Below are positions 43,710-53,258 of a DNA stretch of 64,000 bases, piece after piece. The position numbers and the translations under genes are program-made. The number at the start of each line of letters is the position of its first letter. Position 1 is the first letter of the stretch. The notes beneath the pieces are model-generated. The model saw nothing but the letters and a program-made list of their open reading frames with translations, ran no database searches and was not told the DNA's origin. This DNA comes from Rhodoblastus sp963713695 (GTDB lineage Bacteria > Pseudomonadota > Alphaproteobacteria > Rhizobiales > Beijerinckiaceae), in NCBI GenBank assembly GCA_963713695.1, contig CAVQMU010000001.1, forward strand, positions 62,001 to 126,000, given 5' to 3'.

Positions 43710-45347
43710 TGGCGGAGAACAACGCGCCCCTGCTGGAGATTTCAAACCTGAGCGTCGGCTTCGGCCCGCCGGGAGGGGAAGTCCTTGCCGTGGAACAGGC
43801 GTCGCTCAGGCTCGAGCGGGGCAGGACGCTCGGGCTCGTCGGCGAATCCGGTTCGGGCAAATCGGTGACGGCGCTGGCCATTGTCCGGCTGCTTGCGCCC
43901 GGAGCCAAAATCCTCGGCGGGAGCATCCATTTTCAGGGACAGGAGCTGACGGGCGCTCCCGACTCCACGCTGCGCGCCTTGCGCGGCGCGCGCATCAGCA
44001 TGGTCTTCCAGGAGCCGATGACCTCGCTCAATCCGCTGCACCGGATCGAGCAGCAGATCGGCGAAATCCTCGCCATTCACGGCATGGCCTCCAGCGAAAA
44101 GCGCCGCGCGCGGGTGCTGGAGCTGTTGCGCGAGGTCGGGCTGCAGAACGCCGAAAGCCGAATGGCCGCCTATCCGCATGAACTGTCGGGCGGCCAGCGC
44201 CAACGCGTGATGATCGCCATGGCCTTGGCCAACCGGCCCGACCTGCTGATCGCCGACGAGCCGACCACCGCGCTCGACGTGACCGTGCAGGCGCAGATAT
44301 TGACGCTGCTGCGCGACCTGCAGGCGCGCTACGGCATGGCCATCCTGTTCATCACCCATGACCTCGGCATTATCAGGCGCATGGCCGACGAGGTCGCGGT
44401 GATGCAGAAGGGCCTCATCGTCGAGAGTGGCGCCGACCGAAGACATTTTTCGCGCCCCGCAGCACCCCTATACGAAAATGCTGCTCGCCGCCGAGCCCAA
44501 GGGGGCGGCGCCGCTGGCCGACGCCTCGGCGGCGGAAGTCCTGTCGACCAGGGATCTGCGCGTCTGGTTCCCGATCAAGAGCGGCCTGTTCCGGCGCACG
44601 ACTTCCTACGTGAAGGCGGTCGACGGCGTTTCGCTCACGCTGAGAAAAGGCCAGACGCTGGCGATCGTCGGCGAATCCGGTTCGGGCAAGACCACGCTCG
44701 GTCTGGCGCTGCTGCGGCTGATCCGCTCGCAGGGGCCGATCCTCTATCTCGGCCAGGCGATCGACGGGTTGAATAGCCGGGCAATGCGCCCCCTGCGGAA
44801 AAATTTGCAGATTGTCTTCCAGGACCCCTATGGCTCCTTGTCGCCGCGGATGTCGGTCGCCGAAATTGTCGAGGAGGGCCTCGTCATCCAGAATCCGGGC
44901 CTGTCGACAGTCGAGCGACGCGCCGTCGTCGCAAAGGCGCTGGCCGACACCGGTCTCGATCCCGCGACCATGGACCGCTATCCGCATGAGTTTTCGGGCG
45001 GCCAGCGCCAACGCATCGCCATCGCCCGCGCCCTGGCGCTCGATCCCCTGGTGATCGTGCTCGACGAGCCGACCTCGGCGCTCGATCGCTCGGTGCAGGC
45101 GCAGATCATCGACCTTCTTCGCGGTTTGCAGGAAAAGCGGGGCCTGTCCTACCTGTTCATCAGCCACGACCTGAAAGTGGTGAAGGCCCTGGCCTCCCAA
45201 ATCATTGTGCTGCGCGACGGCAAGATCGTGGAGCAGGGCGAGGCGCGGGAGATTTTTTCCGATCCGCGCGAAAAATACACGCAGGCGCTTTTCGCCGCAG
45301 CCTTCGATCTTGATGCGAAGGCGGTCATCGGCGCTGTCGGTCAGTAA
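43709..45347 (+). CDS. yejF: Peptide ABC transporter ATP-binding protein YejF (fused double ATPase), frameshifted
   Basis: Both nucleotide-binding domains are in one chain, as in YejF. The first has Walker A LVGESGSGKSVTALAIVRLL, signature YPHELSGGQRQRVMIAMALA and Walker B LLIADEPTTALDV. The second has VGESGSGKTTLGLALLRLIR, FSGGQRQRIAIARALALDP and VIVLDEPTSALDRSV. An extra base near 44435 shifts the frame at the end of the first domain, between IVESGA and TEDIFRAPQHPYT. Corrected length is about 545 residues. It closes the yejABEF operon. Confidence 0.94.
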
Positions 45348-45616
45348 CCGCGCCGTCATGACGATCCGACACAGCCAGTCAAGGCCGAAAGAGGCTCGAT
45401 AATCAGGGGGTGGCCTCTGGATCGGGCGTTGCGCCGACCAGACGCCACAGCGCCTGACGCGAGGAAGGTTTTGTCAACAGTTTCGTGTCAAGTTAACTGA
45501 TGCGTTTATCCTTTCGAACCGGTTTGCATGGAAAGGTGACCGCACATCAAAACAGTATTATTGAGCAACATTGACGATGAATAATCAATTGTTGCGTTTT
45601 TTGGAGATCTTGAAGC

Positions 45617-46777
45617 ATGGCAAAGATCGAAAAAGACGCGATTGAGGCAAGCAAGGCTGTTGAGAACCGTATTGTCGGTCTGGACGGGCTGCGCGGAATG
45701 ATGACCTTGTTCGTTGTCATCTCGCATTATTTCGGCGAGGTCGGCCACGGCGTCGTCGTCTTGCAAATGGGCTGGATCGCCGTCAAGATGTTTTTCGCGC
45801 TGAGTGGCTTTCTAGTCGGCCAACTCATTCTGGAGCGGATGGACTGCGCCAATTTCTTTGTCGTCTTCTATGTGCGCAGGGTATGCCGCACCTTGCCGGT
45901 TTATTTCTTCTGCGTCGCGCTGGTCTATTTTTGCATGCATCTGCTGGGTTCTCCACAATGGATGGATGTCAGGACTGAATTTCCACTCTGGTCCTATCTG
46001 ACTTTCACGCAAAATTTCTTCATGATTTCCTCTAATTCGATTGGCCCGCATTGGCTGGCTCCCACTTGGACCCTGTCGGTCGAAGAACAATTCTACCTCT
46101 TTGCGCCCGCGCTTTTCGCCATTTTGCCGCGCCGCCTTCTGTTGGGCGTTTTCGCCTGCGCCGCCTTTGCGGCTCTGTTTATCCGCGCCATGGTGTTCGA
46201 AGGCGGCGTGTCGACGCCGATGACGGCGCTGTTCATGCTGCCGGGCAACGCGGATTCGCTGTTTGCCGGAATGTTCGCCGCTGTGCTCTACAAGACCGAC
46301 GGCATAGACTTGGGCCGTCATGCAACGCTCTTGCAAATCCTTCCGATCGTCGCTCTGGTTGCCACTTTCGCCTTGAAGATCATTGACGGGGACACGGGCG
46401 GGCTGACACAATCGCTCGGCTTTTTCTTGATATCCGTTGGCTGCGCCGCCTTCATCCTGTGCATTGTCATAGGGACGCCGGAAGCGCGGCGCTTCGATCT
46501 GCCCGCGCTCTGCTTCTTCGGCAATACGTCCTACAGCATTTATCTGACCCATCTCGCCGTGCTTGGCCTGATGCACGGTCTGCTGCTCGGATCGCAACCG
46601 GACGTCGCCGACTGGCGTCAGATCGCCGTGACGATTGCGGCGCTGCCCGTTGCCTTTTTTATCGGGTGGGCGTTCACGAAAATGGTCGAGGAGCCGATCA
46701 CGGCCTATGGCCGCACATGGCGCTGGAGCAAGGAAAAACGAATTTCGTTCGCTCGGGTGGCGCGGCAAACGCAGTGA
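45617..46777 (+). CDS. Acyltransferase 3 (OafA/YrhL-like) membrane protein
   Basis: A 386-residue integral membrane O-acyltransferase. The catalytic pattern is seen as VGLDGLRGMMTLFVVISHYF, VKMFFALSGFLVGQLILERM, FYVRRVCRTLPVYFFCVALV and the PTWTLSVEEQFYLFAPALF region. About ten hydrophobic helices are present. Such enzymes acetylate or acylate surface polysaccharides; the substrate is unknown. The 269-base region before it (45348-45616) holds no gene and is AT-richer than its surroundings, so a separate promoter or recent acquisition is possible. Confidence 0.88.
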   Translation: MAKIEKDAIEASKAVENRIVGLDGLRGMMTLFVVISHYFGEVGHGVVVLQMGWIAVKMFFALSGFLVGQLILERMDCANFFVVFYVRRVCRTLPVYFFCVALVYFCMHLLGSPQWMDVRTEFPLWSYLTFTQNFFMISSNSIGPHWLAPTWTLSVEEQFYLFAPALFAILPRRLLLGVFACAAFAALFIRAMVFEGGVSTPMTALFMLPGNADSLFAGMFAAVLYKTDGIDLGRHATLLQILPIVALVATFALKIIDGDTGGLTQSLGFFLISVGCAAFILCIVIGTPEARRFDLPALCFFGNTSYSIYLTHLAVLGLMHGLLLGSQPDVADWRQIAVTIAALPVAFFIGWAFTKMVEEPITAYGRTWRWSKEKRISFARVARQTQ

Positions 46778-46778
46778 C

Positions 46779-46925
46779 GTGATCAGCGCGAAATCCAATA
46801 CTCCCATCACGCCTCAGTTGGTCGCGCGGCTAGAATATATTTTCGATAAATATACCGGGGGCGACTACAGCTTTTCCGATCTGCCGCACGCGTCCGGATT
46901 TTTACCGACCGTTCCGCTCAATTGA
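46779..46925 (+). CDS. Possible small protein or gene remnant
   Basis: A 48-residue stretch from a GTG two bases after the acyltransferase stop (TPQLVARLEYIFDKYTGGDY, ending TVPLN). It looks protein-like and AT-richer than nearby genes but has no Shine-Dalgarno sequence, and I know no family. It may be the 3' remnant of a lost gene. Confidence 0.25.
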   Translation: MISAKSNTPITPQLVARLEYIFDKYTGGDYSFSDLPHASGFLPTVPLN

Positions 46926-47013
46926 GCGAGAATAGCGTGCGCGCCAGCCTCATCTACAGGCTGGCTTACGCGCCGCCGCCGATCGTCGCCAAATACTGAA
47001 CCTTCGCCTTCCC

Positions 47014-47982
47014 TCAAGCCACCCCGGCCCGCAAAAGGTCGTGGATGTGCAGGATGCCCGCGGGCTTGCCGCCGTCGAGGATGAACAGGACCGTGATTTT
47101 CATCCGGTTCATTGTCTCGAGCGCCGCCGAGGCGAGCGAACCTGATGGCGCGGTGCGCGGCGAGCGGGTCATGATGTCCCTGGGCTTTATTTCCTGCATC
47201 GGGTCGGACCAGTGCCGGCGCAGGTCGCCGTCGGTGATGATCCCCGAAAGCTGGCCATGCGCGTCGATGAGGCCGACGCAGCCGAAGCGCTTGCCCGTCA
47301 TGGTCAGGATGACCTCGCTCATCCCGGCGCTTTCCGGCAGCAGCGGAATATCTTCGCCGCCGTGCATGAGATCGTCGACCTTGTGCAGCCGCGCGCCGAG
47401 CTTGCCGCCGGGGTGAAATTGACGGAAATCCTGGGCGGAAAAGCCGCGGTCCTCGATCAGCGCCACGGCCAGGGCGTCGCCGAGCACGAGCTGGATGGTG
47501 GTGGACGTGGTCGGCGCGAGGCCGTTCGGACAGGCCTCCTCGACTTGCGGCAGCGGCAACAGGATGTCGGCCGAGCGGCCGAGCGCGCTGTCGCTCCGTG
47601 AGGTGCCAGCGATCAGTGGAATGGCGAAGCGTTTCGAGTATTCGATGAGATCGGCCAGTTCCGCCGTCTCGCCAGACCAGGAAAAGGCCAGGATGACGTC
47701 GTCGGGCGTGACCATTCCGAGATCGCCGTGGCTGGCTTCGGCCGGGTGAAGGAAAAAGGCGGGCGTGCCGGTCGAGGCGAGGGTGGCCGCGACCTTCCTG
47801 CCGATATGGCCTGACTTGCCCATGCCCGAGACGATGACGCGTCCGCGCGCCCCACGTATCGTCGCGACGGCGGATTCAAAAGCCGCGCCCAGTGCGCCGT
47901 CGAGAGCCATGCGCAATTTCGCCAGGCCCGCCGCTTCGATTTCGACGCTCTTCCTGGCGGCGTCCAATGCAACGCTCTTCAT
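47014..47982 (-). CDS. kdsD: Arabinose-5-phosphate isomerase (KdsD/KpsF)
   Basis: Interconverts ribulose-5-phosphate and arabinose-5-phosphate, the first step to KDO for lipopolysaccharide. The SIS domain has GRVIVSGMGKSGHIGRKVAA, PAFFLHPAEASHGDLGMV, ILAFSWSGETAELADLIEYS and PTTSTTIQLVLGDALAVALI. Two CBS domains follow (VDDLMHGGEDIPLLPES and ITVLFILDGGKPAGILHIHD). Length is 322 residues. Two ATGs lie in tandem; 47982 has better spacing from GGGGAG. It fits with kdsB at 16 kb. Confidence 0.93.
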   Translation of the reverse strand: MKSVALDAARKSVEIEAAGLAKLRMALDGALGAAFESAVATIRGARGRVIVSGMGKSGHIGRKVAATLASTGTPAFFLHPAEASHGDLGMVTPDDVILAFSWSGETAELADLIEYSKRFAIPLIAGTSRSDSALGRSADILLPLPQVEEACPNGLAPTTSTTIQLVLGDALAVALIEDRGFSAQDFRQFHPGGKLGARLHKVDDLMHGGEDIPLLPESAGMSEVILTMTGKRFGCVGLIDAHGQLSGIITDGDLRRHWSDPMQEIKPRDIMTRSPRTAPSGSLASAALETMNRMKITVLFILDGGKPAGILHIHDLLRAGVA

Positions 47983-48062
47983 CATTCTCCCCTGACTTTC
48001 AGGCGGCGATCCCTATATCATCGCCTGCGAGACGGCAAATCGGCGGAGAACCGGAACCGCGC

Positions 48063-48473
48063 ATGACCTACGACGAATACAACACGTTTTGCGCCTCGCT
48101 TCCGGCGACGACCTATGTCATGCAATGGGGCGGCTCGCACGTCTGGAAGGTCGGCGGCAAGGTGTTCTGCATTGGCGCCGGGACCGAGGACGCGCCGGCC
48201 TATTCCTTCAAGGTCAGCGAAATCGCCTTCATGGTCCTGCCCGAGCGGCGCGGTTTTCGTCCCGCGCCCTATCTGGCCTCCCGGGGATTGAAGTGGATCG
48301 AGGCCGAGGGACGGCGCGTCGACCGGGACGAATTGCGCGAGTTGATCCTGTGCTCCTGGCGGTTGGTCGTTGCGGGCCTGAGCGGCAGGAAACAGCGCGA
48401 ACTCGGCCTCGACCAGCAGCGTCAACAAGCAAACAAAGGTGGGACGCATGGCCCAGCGGCATCCGGAAATTGA
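48063..48473 (+). CDS. MmcQ/YjbR family DNA-binding-type protein
   Basis: A 136-residue protein of the YjbR (MmcQ) family: TYDEYNTFCASLPATTYVMQ, WGGSHVWKVGGKVFCIGAG, FKVSEIAFMVLPERRGFRPA and SWRLVVAGLSGRKQRELGL. The fold resembles the DNA-binding part of the CyaY-like superfamily, but function is unproven. The stop lies inside the next gene, so the two are translationally coupled. The start ATG at 48063 is the only sensible one. Confidence 0.85.
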   Translation: MTYDEYNTFCASLPATTYVMQWGGSHVWKVGGKVFCIGAGTEDAPAYSFKVSEIAFMVLPERRGFRPAPYLASRGLKWIEAEGRRVDRDELRELILCSWRLVVAGLSGRKQRELGLDQQRQQANKGGTHGPAASGN

Positions 48474-48999
48474 TGCGGGATTGCGGAGTTTCATCGAGGC
48501 CCAGCCGATGTTCTTCGTCGCCACGGCTGGCCCCGCCGGCCGTGTAAACCTCAGTCCCAAGGGCCTGGCGGGCTCCTTCGCCGTCCTTGCGGAAAACCGG
48601 GTCGCCTTCCTCAATCTCACAGGCAGCGGCAACGAGACGGCCGCCCACCTGCGTCTCGACGACCGGATCACCGTGATGTTCTGCGCCTTCGGCGGGCCGC
48701 CCAGGATATTGCGGCTTTACGGACGGGGACGCACGATCCGCCCGGGCGCGGTCGAATGGAGCGCGTTGCGACCGCATTTCTCTGAACAGGCGGGCGCAAG
48801 GCAGATCATCGACATCGTCATCGACGAAATCATCACGTCCTGCGGTTATGGCGTTCCGCTGATGGATTTCTCAGGCCATCGCGAAACCCTGGTCGATTGG
48901 GCGGCGCGCAAGGGCGAAGAGGGGCTCGAAGCCTATTGGCGCGAAAAGAACGCCGTCAGTTTCGACGGAACGTCGACGGGCATGCTGGAGGACGAGTAG
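48448..48999 (+). CDS. Pyridoxamine 5'-phosphate oxidase-related flavin-binding protein
   Basis: A 183-residue split-barrel protein. LRSFIEAQPMFFVATAGPAG, VNLSPKGLAGSFAVLAENRV, FLNLTGSGNETAAHLRLDDR and the MFCAFGGPPRILRLYGRGRT segment are characteristic of the PNPOx-like group. The C-terminal CGYGVPLMDFSGHRETLVDW is typical of the subgroup found in actinobacteria and Rhizobiales. It likely binds FMN or F420; its substrate is unknown. It overlaps the YjbR gene by 26 bases. Confidence 0.85.
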   Translation: MAQRHPEIDAGLRSFIEAQPMFFVATAGPAGRVNLSPKGLAGSFAVLAENRVAFLNLTGSGNETAAHLRLDDRITVMFCAFGGPPRILRLYGRGRTIRPGAVEWSALRPHFSEQAGARQIIDIVIDEIITSCGYGVPLMDFSGHRETLVDWAARKGEEGLEAYWREKNAVSFDGTSTGMLEDE

Positions 49000-49011
49000 A
49001 AATTTGCCGGA

Positions 49012-49595
49012 TCAGCGCGAGAAACCGAAGATGCGGATGACCGAAGCGCCGTTGTTTTCCTGGCCGCGCCTTGCGTCGGCATTGCGACGGGACAGTTTCC
49101 CGGGTTCGCGCGCCGCAGGCTCTCGGGATGCAGGTTCGCTTTCGTCCGCGCGCACACGGCCCTCCGGCGCTGAGCCGACGATCTCGATGGTCGCCCCTTC
49201 CTCGCGCACCAGCGAAAATAATGTCGCGGCGTTGGCGGGCGAAATGCGCACACAGCCATGCGAGGCGGGACGGCCGAGATTGCCGAGATCGTAAGTGCCG
49301 TGAATGGCGTAGCCGCCGTTGAAGAAGATCGAATGCGGCATCGGCGAATTATGATATTTCTTGGAATAATGCATGGGTTGCAGGCTTTGCACCCTGTAAT
49401 TTCCGCGCGGCGTGACATAGCCTTCGCGCGCCGAGGATATCGGCCAGGAATAGGAGCCGCTGGAAGAGTCCACGCTCATGGTCTGCGACGACAGGTCGAC
49501 GGTGATGTGTGCTTTCGCCTCGCAAATTGAAGGCAGAAAGACGGGGACGCCCCCAGCGCGGAGCCGAGCAGAACGACCGCCAATTTATTGAGCAT
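49012..49595 (-). CDS. L,D-transpeptidase (YkuD domain), frameshifted
   Basis: An exported peptidoglycan cross-linking enzyme or lipoprotein-attaching transpeptidase. A signal peptide (MLNKLAVVLLGSALGASPSF) is followed by a short HITVDLSSQTMSV segment and the YkuD domain: SFPISSAREGYVTPRG-like SWPISSAREGYVTPRGNYRV, NGGYAIHGTYDLGNLGRPAS and the catalytic SHGCVRISPANAATL. A missing base near 49525 breaks the frame just after the signal peptide. A basic, disordered tail ends the protein. Corrected length is about 194 residues. Confidence 0.85.
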
Positions 49596-49907
49596 AGGGC
49601 ACCCGGACCTGAGACAGAGAGAATTTTCGCCAGCCTATAGCCCAGCATCCCCTCGGGCAAACCCGATCGCAAGGAAAACCGGCCTTTTGGAACAGGCGTT
49701 GCAAACGGGAGACAACGGCCTGCGTCGAGGATTCTGGCGCCTTGCGCCCGAGGTGGATTTGCTCTATATGGACGCCAGTCAACATCTTCGTCATGGCCAT
49801 TCATAAGGCCGCGCGGGAGTGGGGCCCAGGCGGGACCCGCTCTTTTTGTTTTTCACGCCCCTTGCCGGGGCTCTCAAGCTCCCTTCGCCGGAGCCGGGGT
49901 AAGCCAT
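49596..49907. other. Intergenic region before the rimP-nusA operon
   Basis: About 310 bases between the divergent L,D-transpeptidase and rimP genes. No gene, repeat or terminator is apparent. It should contain promoters for both sides, including that of the nusA operon, but no box is clear enough to place. Confidence 0.5.
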
Positions 49908-50720
49908 TTGAAAGATACGCAGCTCAAGCCGGGTATGGATCCAGTCGGCGCGCCGCAAGCTTTCGTCGCGCCATTGGACGAGCCGCGCCTTGTCGTCGAG
50001 ACGGGCATGGCGGCGCGGGTCTCCAGCGTGACCGAGCCGATCCTGACTTCGCTGGGTTTCCGGTTGGTGCGGGTGAAGATCATGGCGGGACAGGGCATGG
50101 TCGTGCAGATCATGGCCGAGCGACCTGACGGCACGCTGACCATCGACGAATGCGAGGAAATCCACGATGCGCTTTCGCCGGCGCTCGATGTCGAGGACCC
50201 GATCAGCCAGGCCTACCGGCTGGAAATTTCATCGGCCGGCATCGATCGCCCGCTGGTGCGCGTGTCGGATTTCCGCCGCGCCATCGGCATGGACGCGCGT
50301 GTCGAATTGAGCCGGCCGCACGCCAGTGGCCGCAAGCGGTTCCGCGGGTTTATTCGCGCGGTCGAGGGCGAGGGCCGCGATGCAGCCCTCGTGATCGAGC
50401 GGCATGATGTCGGTCCGGATGAAGAAAGATCGCCTAAGATCGCCTTGCGCGATCTCGACGAGGCCAAGCTTGCGCTGACCGAGGAATTGATCCGAGCCTC
50501 GCTGCGCGCCGCCAAGGCGCAGGCCAAGGGCCTGGGCGAAGAGGAGGTCGGCGACAGTTCGCCTGAGGAGGCGACGCTCCCCGCGCGAGGTCCCGGTCGA
50601 TTTGGCGCCAGCGCGCGCAAGGGGCCAAAAGGAAGCAAGGCCAAGCCTGTCCTGCCTGCGGGCGTCAGGGCGCAGTTCAAGAAAGGCGGCGGCGCTCCGC
50701 GCCGCGCCGGCAAGGAATAA
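49908..50720 (+). CDS. rimP: Ribosome maturation factor RimP
   Basis: RimP assists 30S subunit maturation. The N-terminal domain shows LGFRLVRVKIMAGQGMVVQI and IDECEEIHDALSPALDVEDP; the signature YRLEISSAGIDRPLVRVSDF follows, and then an SH3-like C-terminal domain. A long basic, Ala/Lys/Gly-rich tail (about residues 210-270) is normal in Alphaproteobacteria. The TTG at 49908 gives the full reading frame; an ATG at 49935 is also possible. It is the first gene of the nusA-infB operon. Confidence 0.93.
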   Translation: MKDTQLKPGMDPVGAPQAFVAPLDEPRLVVETGMAARVSSVTEPILTSLGFRLVRVKIMAGQGMVVQIMAERPDGTLTIDECEEIHDALSPALDVEDPISQAYRLEISSAGIDRPLVRVSDFRRAIGMDARVELSRPHASGRKRFRGFIRAVEGEGRDAALVIERHDVGPDEERSPKIALRDLDEAKLALTEELIRASLRAAKAQAKGLGEEEVGDSSPEEATLPARGPGRFGASARKGPKGSKAKPVLPAGVRAQFKKGGGAPRRAGKE

Positions 50721-50801
50721 CCAAGCCATAATTCATGCGGCGAGCTGCCCGTCCTTTTTGGTCGAAAAGCCCGTCTTCAATGGTCGAACAGGAGAATATC
50801 A

Positions 50802-52409
50802 ATGGCCGTCAGCGCCAACCGGCTTGAACTTTTGCAAATCGCCGACGCGGTCGCGCGCGACAAGTCGATCGATCGCGCCATCGTGCTCGCCTCCATGGAA
50901 GACGCGATGCAGAAGGCGGCGCGCTCGCGCTATGGCCAGGAGACGGAAGTGCGCGCGGAGATCAATCCGCGCACCGGCGAAGTCCGTTATTCGCGCCTGA
51001 TGCTGGTGGTCGACCAGATCGAGAGCGACGCCACCCAGATCCTGCTGGCTGACGCGCGCAAGCGCAATCCGGCGGCGCAGGTCGGCGACTGGATCGCCGA
51101 GACCCTGCCTCCCGTCGATTTCGGCCGCATCGCGGCGCAGTCCGCCAAGCAGGTCATCGTGCAGAAAGTGCGCGAAGCCGAGCGCGACCGCCAATATGAC
51201 GAATTCAAGGACCGCATCGGCGATGTCATCAACGGCATCGTCAAGCGCGTGGAATATGGCAATGTCATCATCGACCTCAGCCGCGCCGAGGCGATCATTC
51301 GCCGGGACGAAATGATTCCGCGCGAACTGTTCCGCCCCGGCGACCGCGTCCGCGCCTACGTCTACGACGTGCGCCGCGAACAGCGCGGTCCCCAGATTTT
51401 CCTGTCGCGAACCCATCCGCAGTTCATGGCCAAGCTGTTCCAGCAGGAAGTGCCGGAAATCTACGACGGCGTCATCGAAGTGAAATCGGTCGCCCGCGAT
51501 CCCGGCTCGCGCGCGAAAATCGCGGTGACCTCGCGCGACAGCTCGATCGATCCGGTCGGCGCCTGCGTCGGCATGCGCGGCTCGCGCGTGCAGGCCGTCG
51601 TCAACGAACTCCAGGGCGAGAAGATCGACATCATCCCCTGGTCGGCCGACGCGGCGACCTTCATCGTCAACGCCCTGCAGCCGGCGGAAGTGGTCAAGGT
51701 CGTTCTTGACGAGGATTCCTCGCGCATCGAGGTCGTCGTGCCAGACGACCAGCTTTCGCTCGCCATCGGCCGCCGCGGCCAGAACGTCCGCCTCGCCTCG
51801 CAGCTGACCGGCTGGGATATCGACATTCTGACCGAAGCGGAAGAATCGGAACGCCGCCAGAAGGAATTTCTCGAACGCACCCAGGCCTTCATGCAAGCGC
51901 TTGATGTGGACGAGGTCGTCGGCCAGCTTCTGGCGTCCGAAGGCTTCCGTTCGGTCGAGGAGCTCGCCTATGTCGACGCTTCCGAAGTGGCTGCGATCGA
52001 AGGCTTCGACACCGATACGGCCGTGGAAATCCAGAGCCGCGCAAAAGAGTTTCTGGATCGCATCGAGGCCGAGCATGACGCGCGCCGCGTGCAACTTGGC
52101 GTCGCCGACGAATTGCGGGAGATCGAGGGCGTCACCACCGCCATGATGGTGCGCTTTGGCGAAAACGACGTGAAGACCATCGAGGACCTCGCTGGTTGCG
52201 CCACCGACGATCTCGTCGGCTGGACCGAGAAGAGGAACGGCGAGACGGTCAAGACGGCAGGCTATCTTGACGGCATGGAAATCAGCCGCGAGGAAGCCGA
52301 GGCCATCGTCATGCGCGCGCGCGTGAAAATGGGCTGGGTCGACGAGGCCGATCTGCATCCGCAGGAAGCAGATGTGCTCGGCGAAGAAGGCGGCGAGCCG
52401 GCGCAATGA
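50802..52409 (+). CDS. nusA: Transcription termination/antitermination protein NusA
   Basis: NusA binds RNA polymerase and nascent RNA, modulating pausing and termination. Domains in order: N-terminal polymerase-binding region (LELLQIADAVARDKSIDRAI), S1 domain around residues 135-200 (GDVINGIVKRVEYGNVIIDL), KH1/KH2 (CVGMRGSRVQAVVNELQGEK and LAIGRRGQNVRLASQLTGWD), and two C-terminal acidic repeats. Length is 535 residues, uninterrupted. An AGGAG ribosome site precedes the ATG. It lies between rimP and ylxR. Confidence 0.97.
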   Translation: MAVSANRLELLQIADAVARDKSIDRAIVLASMEDAMQKAARSRYGQETEVRAEINPRTGEVRYSRLMLVVDQIESDATQILLADARKRNPAAQVGDWIAETLPPVDFGRIAAQSAKQVIVQKVREAERDRQYDEFKDRIGDVINGIVKRVEYGNVIIDLSRAEAIIRRDEMIPRELFRPGDRVRAYVYDVRREQRGPQIFLSRTHPQFMAKLFQQEVPEIYDGVIEVKSVARDPGSRAKIAVTSRDSSIDPVGACVGMRGSRVQAVVNELQGEKIDIIPWSADAATFIVNALQPAEVVKVVLDEDSSRIEVVVPDDQLSLAIGRRGQNVRLASQLTGWDIDILTEAEESERRQKEFLERTQAFMQALDVDEVVGQLLASEGFRSVEELAYVDASEVAAIEGFDTDTAVEIQSRAKEFLDRIEAEHDARRVQLGVADELREIEGVTTAMMVRFGENDVKTIEDLAGCATDDLVGWTEKRNGETVKTAGYLDGMEISREEAEAIVMRARVKMGWVDEADLHPQEADVLGEEGGEPAQ

Positions 52410-52424
52410 GCCGGCTCAGCCTGA

Positions 52425-53258
52425 TTGGTCGAGTGGAACCTGGGAACGAAAGACTTGGTTGTGGAAGCGCGACAGGAACAGGCGCAACAGGAAAAGGCCG
52501 ATCTGCGCTCCGTTCTCCCCGCGGGAATGGAACGGAGTTGCGTTGTCACGCGACAGGCGAAACATCCTGACGCCCTGCTGCGTTTCGTTCTTGGACCCGA
52601 AGGAGCGATCGTTCCGGACATCAAGCGCAAATTGCCTGGACGAGGGGTCTGGGTCGGCCTTTCCAGGGATCTGGTCGCCCAGGCCGTCAAGAAGCAGGCG
52701 TTTTCCCGAGCTTTGAAGGAAAAGGCTCCGGCGGCGGCGGATTTGCCCGACCTGGTCGAGACGCTGCTGCGGCGCGACGCCCTGCAGGCGCTTTCCATCG
52801 CCAACAAGGCGGGGCTGGTCACGACCGGCTTCGCCAAAGTCGAGGCCGCCATCGGTTCGGGCGCGGTTTCCGCGCTCATTAACGCCAGCGACGGCGCGGC
52901 GGACGGCAAGCGCAAGCTCGGCCAGGCCTTGCGGCGTCAATTCGGACCGGACGCCCGGCCCGAGATAGGTATTTTCACGGTGGACGAACTCGATGCGGCG
53001 CTTGGGCGCGGCAATGTCGTCCACGCCGCGCTCGGATTGGGGCCCGCGGCAAAGGTTTTTCTCGCCTCCAGCCACCGTTTTGCGGTATATCGCGGCGGCG
53101 GCGAGACGGACGGTCCTGTGAAGGGGCCGGATCAGAACCCCGAAAGGGGGAAAGATTTGACGATCCAAGGTTTGACAAGCAACGCGGCTTTGGAGCAGGA
53201 CTTCAACGCCGATGGCCAGGATTTCAACGGCCGCCGCCTAGGCCCCAGGGACGTATGA
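52425..53258 (+). CDS. ylxR: YlxR-type RNA-binding protein (DUF448) with L7Ae-like C-terminal domain
   Basis: The first domain has the YlxR pattern MERSCVVTRQAKHPDALLRF, VLGPEGAIVPDIKRKLPGRG and VWVGLSRDLVAQAVKKQAFS. The second half (LQALSIANKAGLVTTGFAKV, then SALINASDGAADGKRKL and NVVHAALGLGPAAKVFL) resembles the L7Ae fold, giving the two-domain alphaproteobacterial form. Likely RNA-binding. The frame opens with a TTG at 52425, but the true start could be downstream, up to the Met at 52527. The stop overlaps infB by four bases (ATGA). Confidence 0.88.
   Translation: MVEWNLGTKDLVVEARQEQAQQEKADLRSVLPAGMERSCVVTRQAKHPDALLRFVLGPEGAIVPDIKRKLPGRGVWVGLSRDLVAQAVKKQAFSRALKEKAPAAADLPDLVETLLRRDALQALSIANKAGLVTTGFAKVEAAIGSGAVSALINASDGAADGKRKLGQALRRQFGPDARPEIGIFTVDELDAALGRGNVVHAALGLGPAAKVFLASSHRFAVYRGGGETDGPVKGPDQNPERGKDLTIQGLTSNAALEQDFNADGQDFNGRRLGPRDV

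Noticed and set aside
50799..52406. A 535-codon open frame exactly antisense to nusA
   Set aside because: A mirror of the nusA codon pattern in GC-rich DNA; it has no ribosome site and no protein family features.
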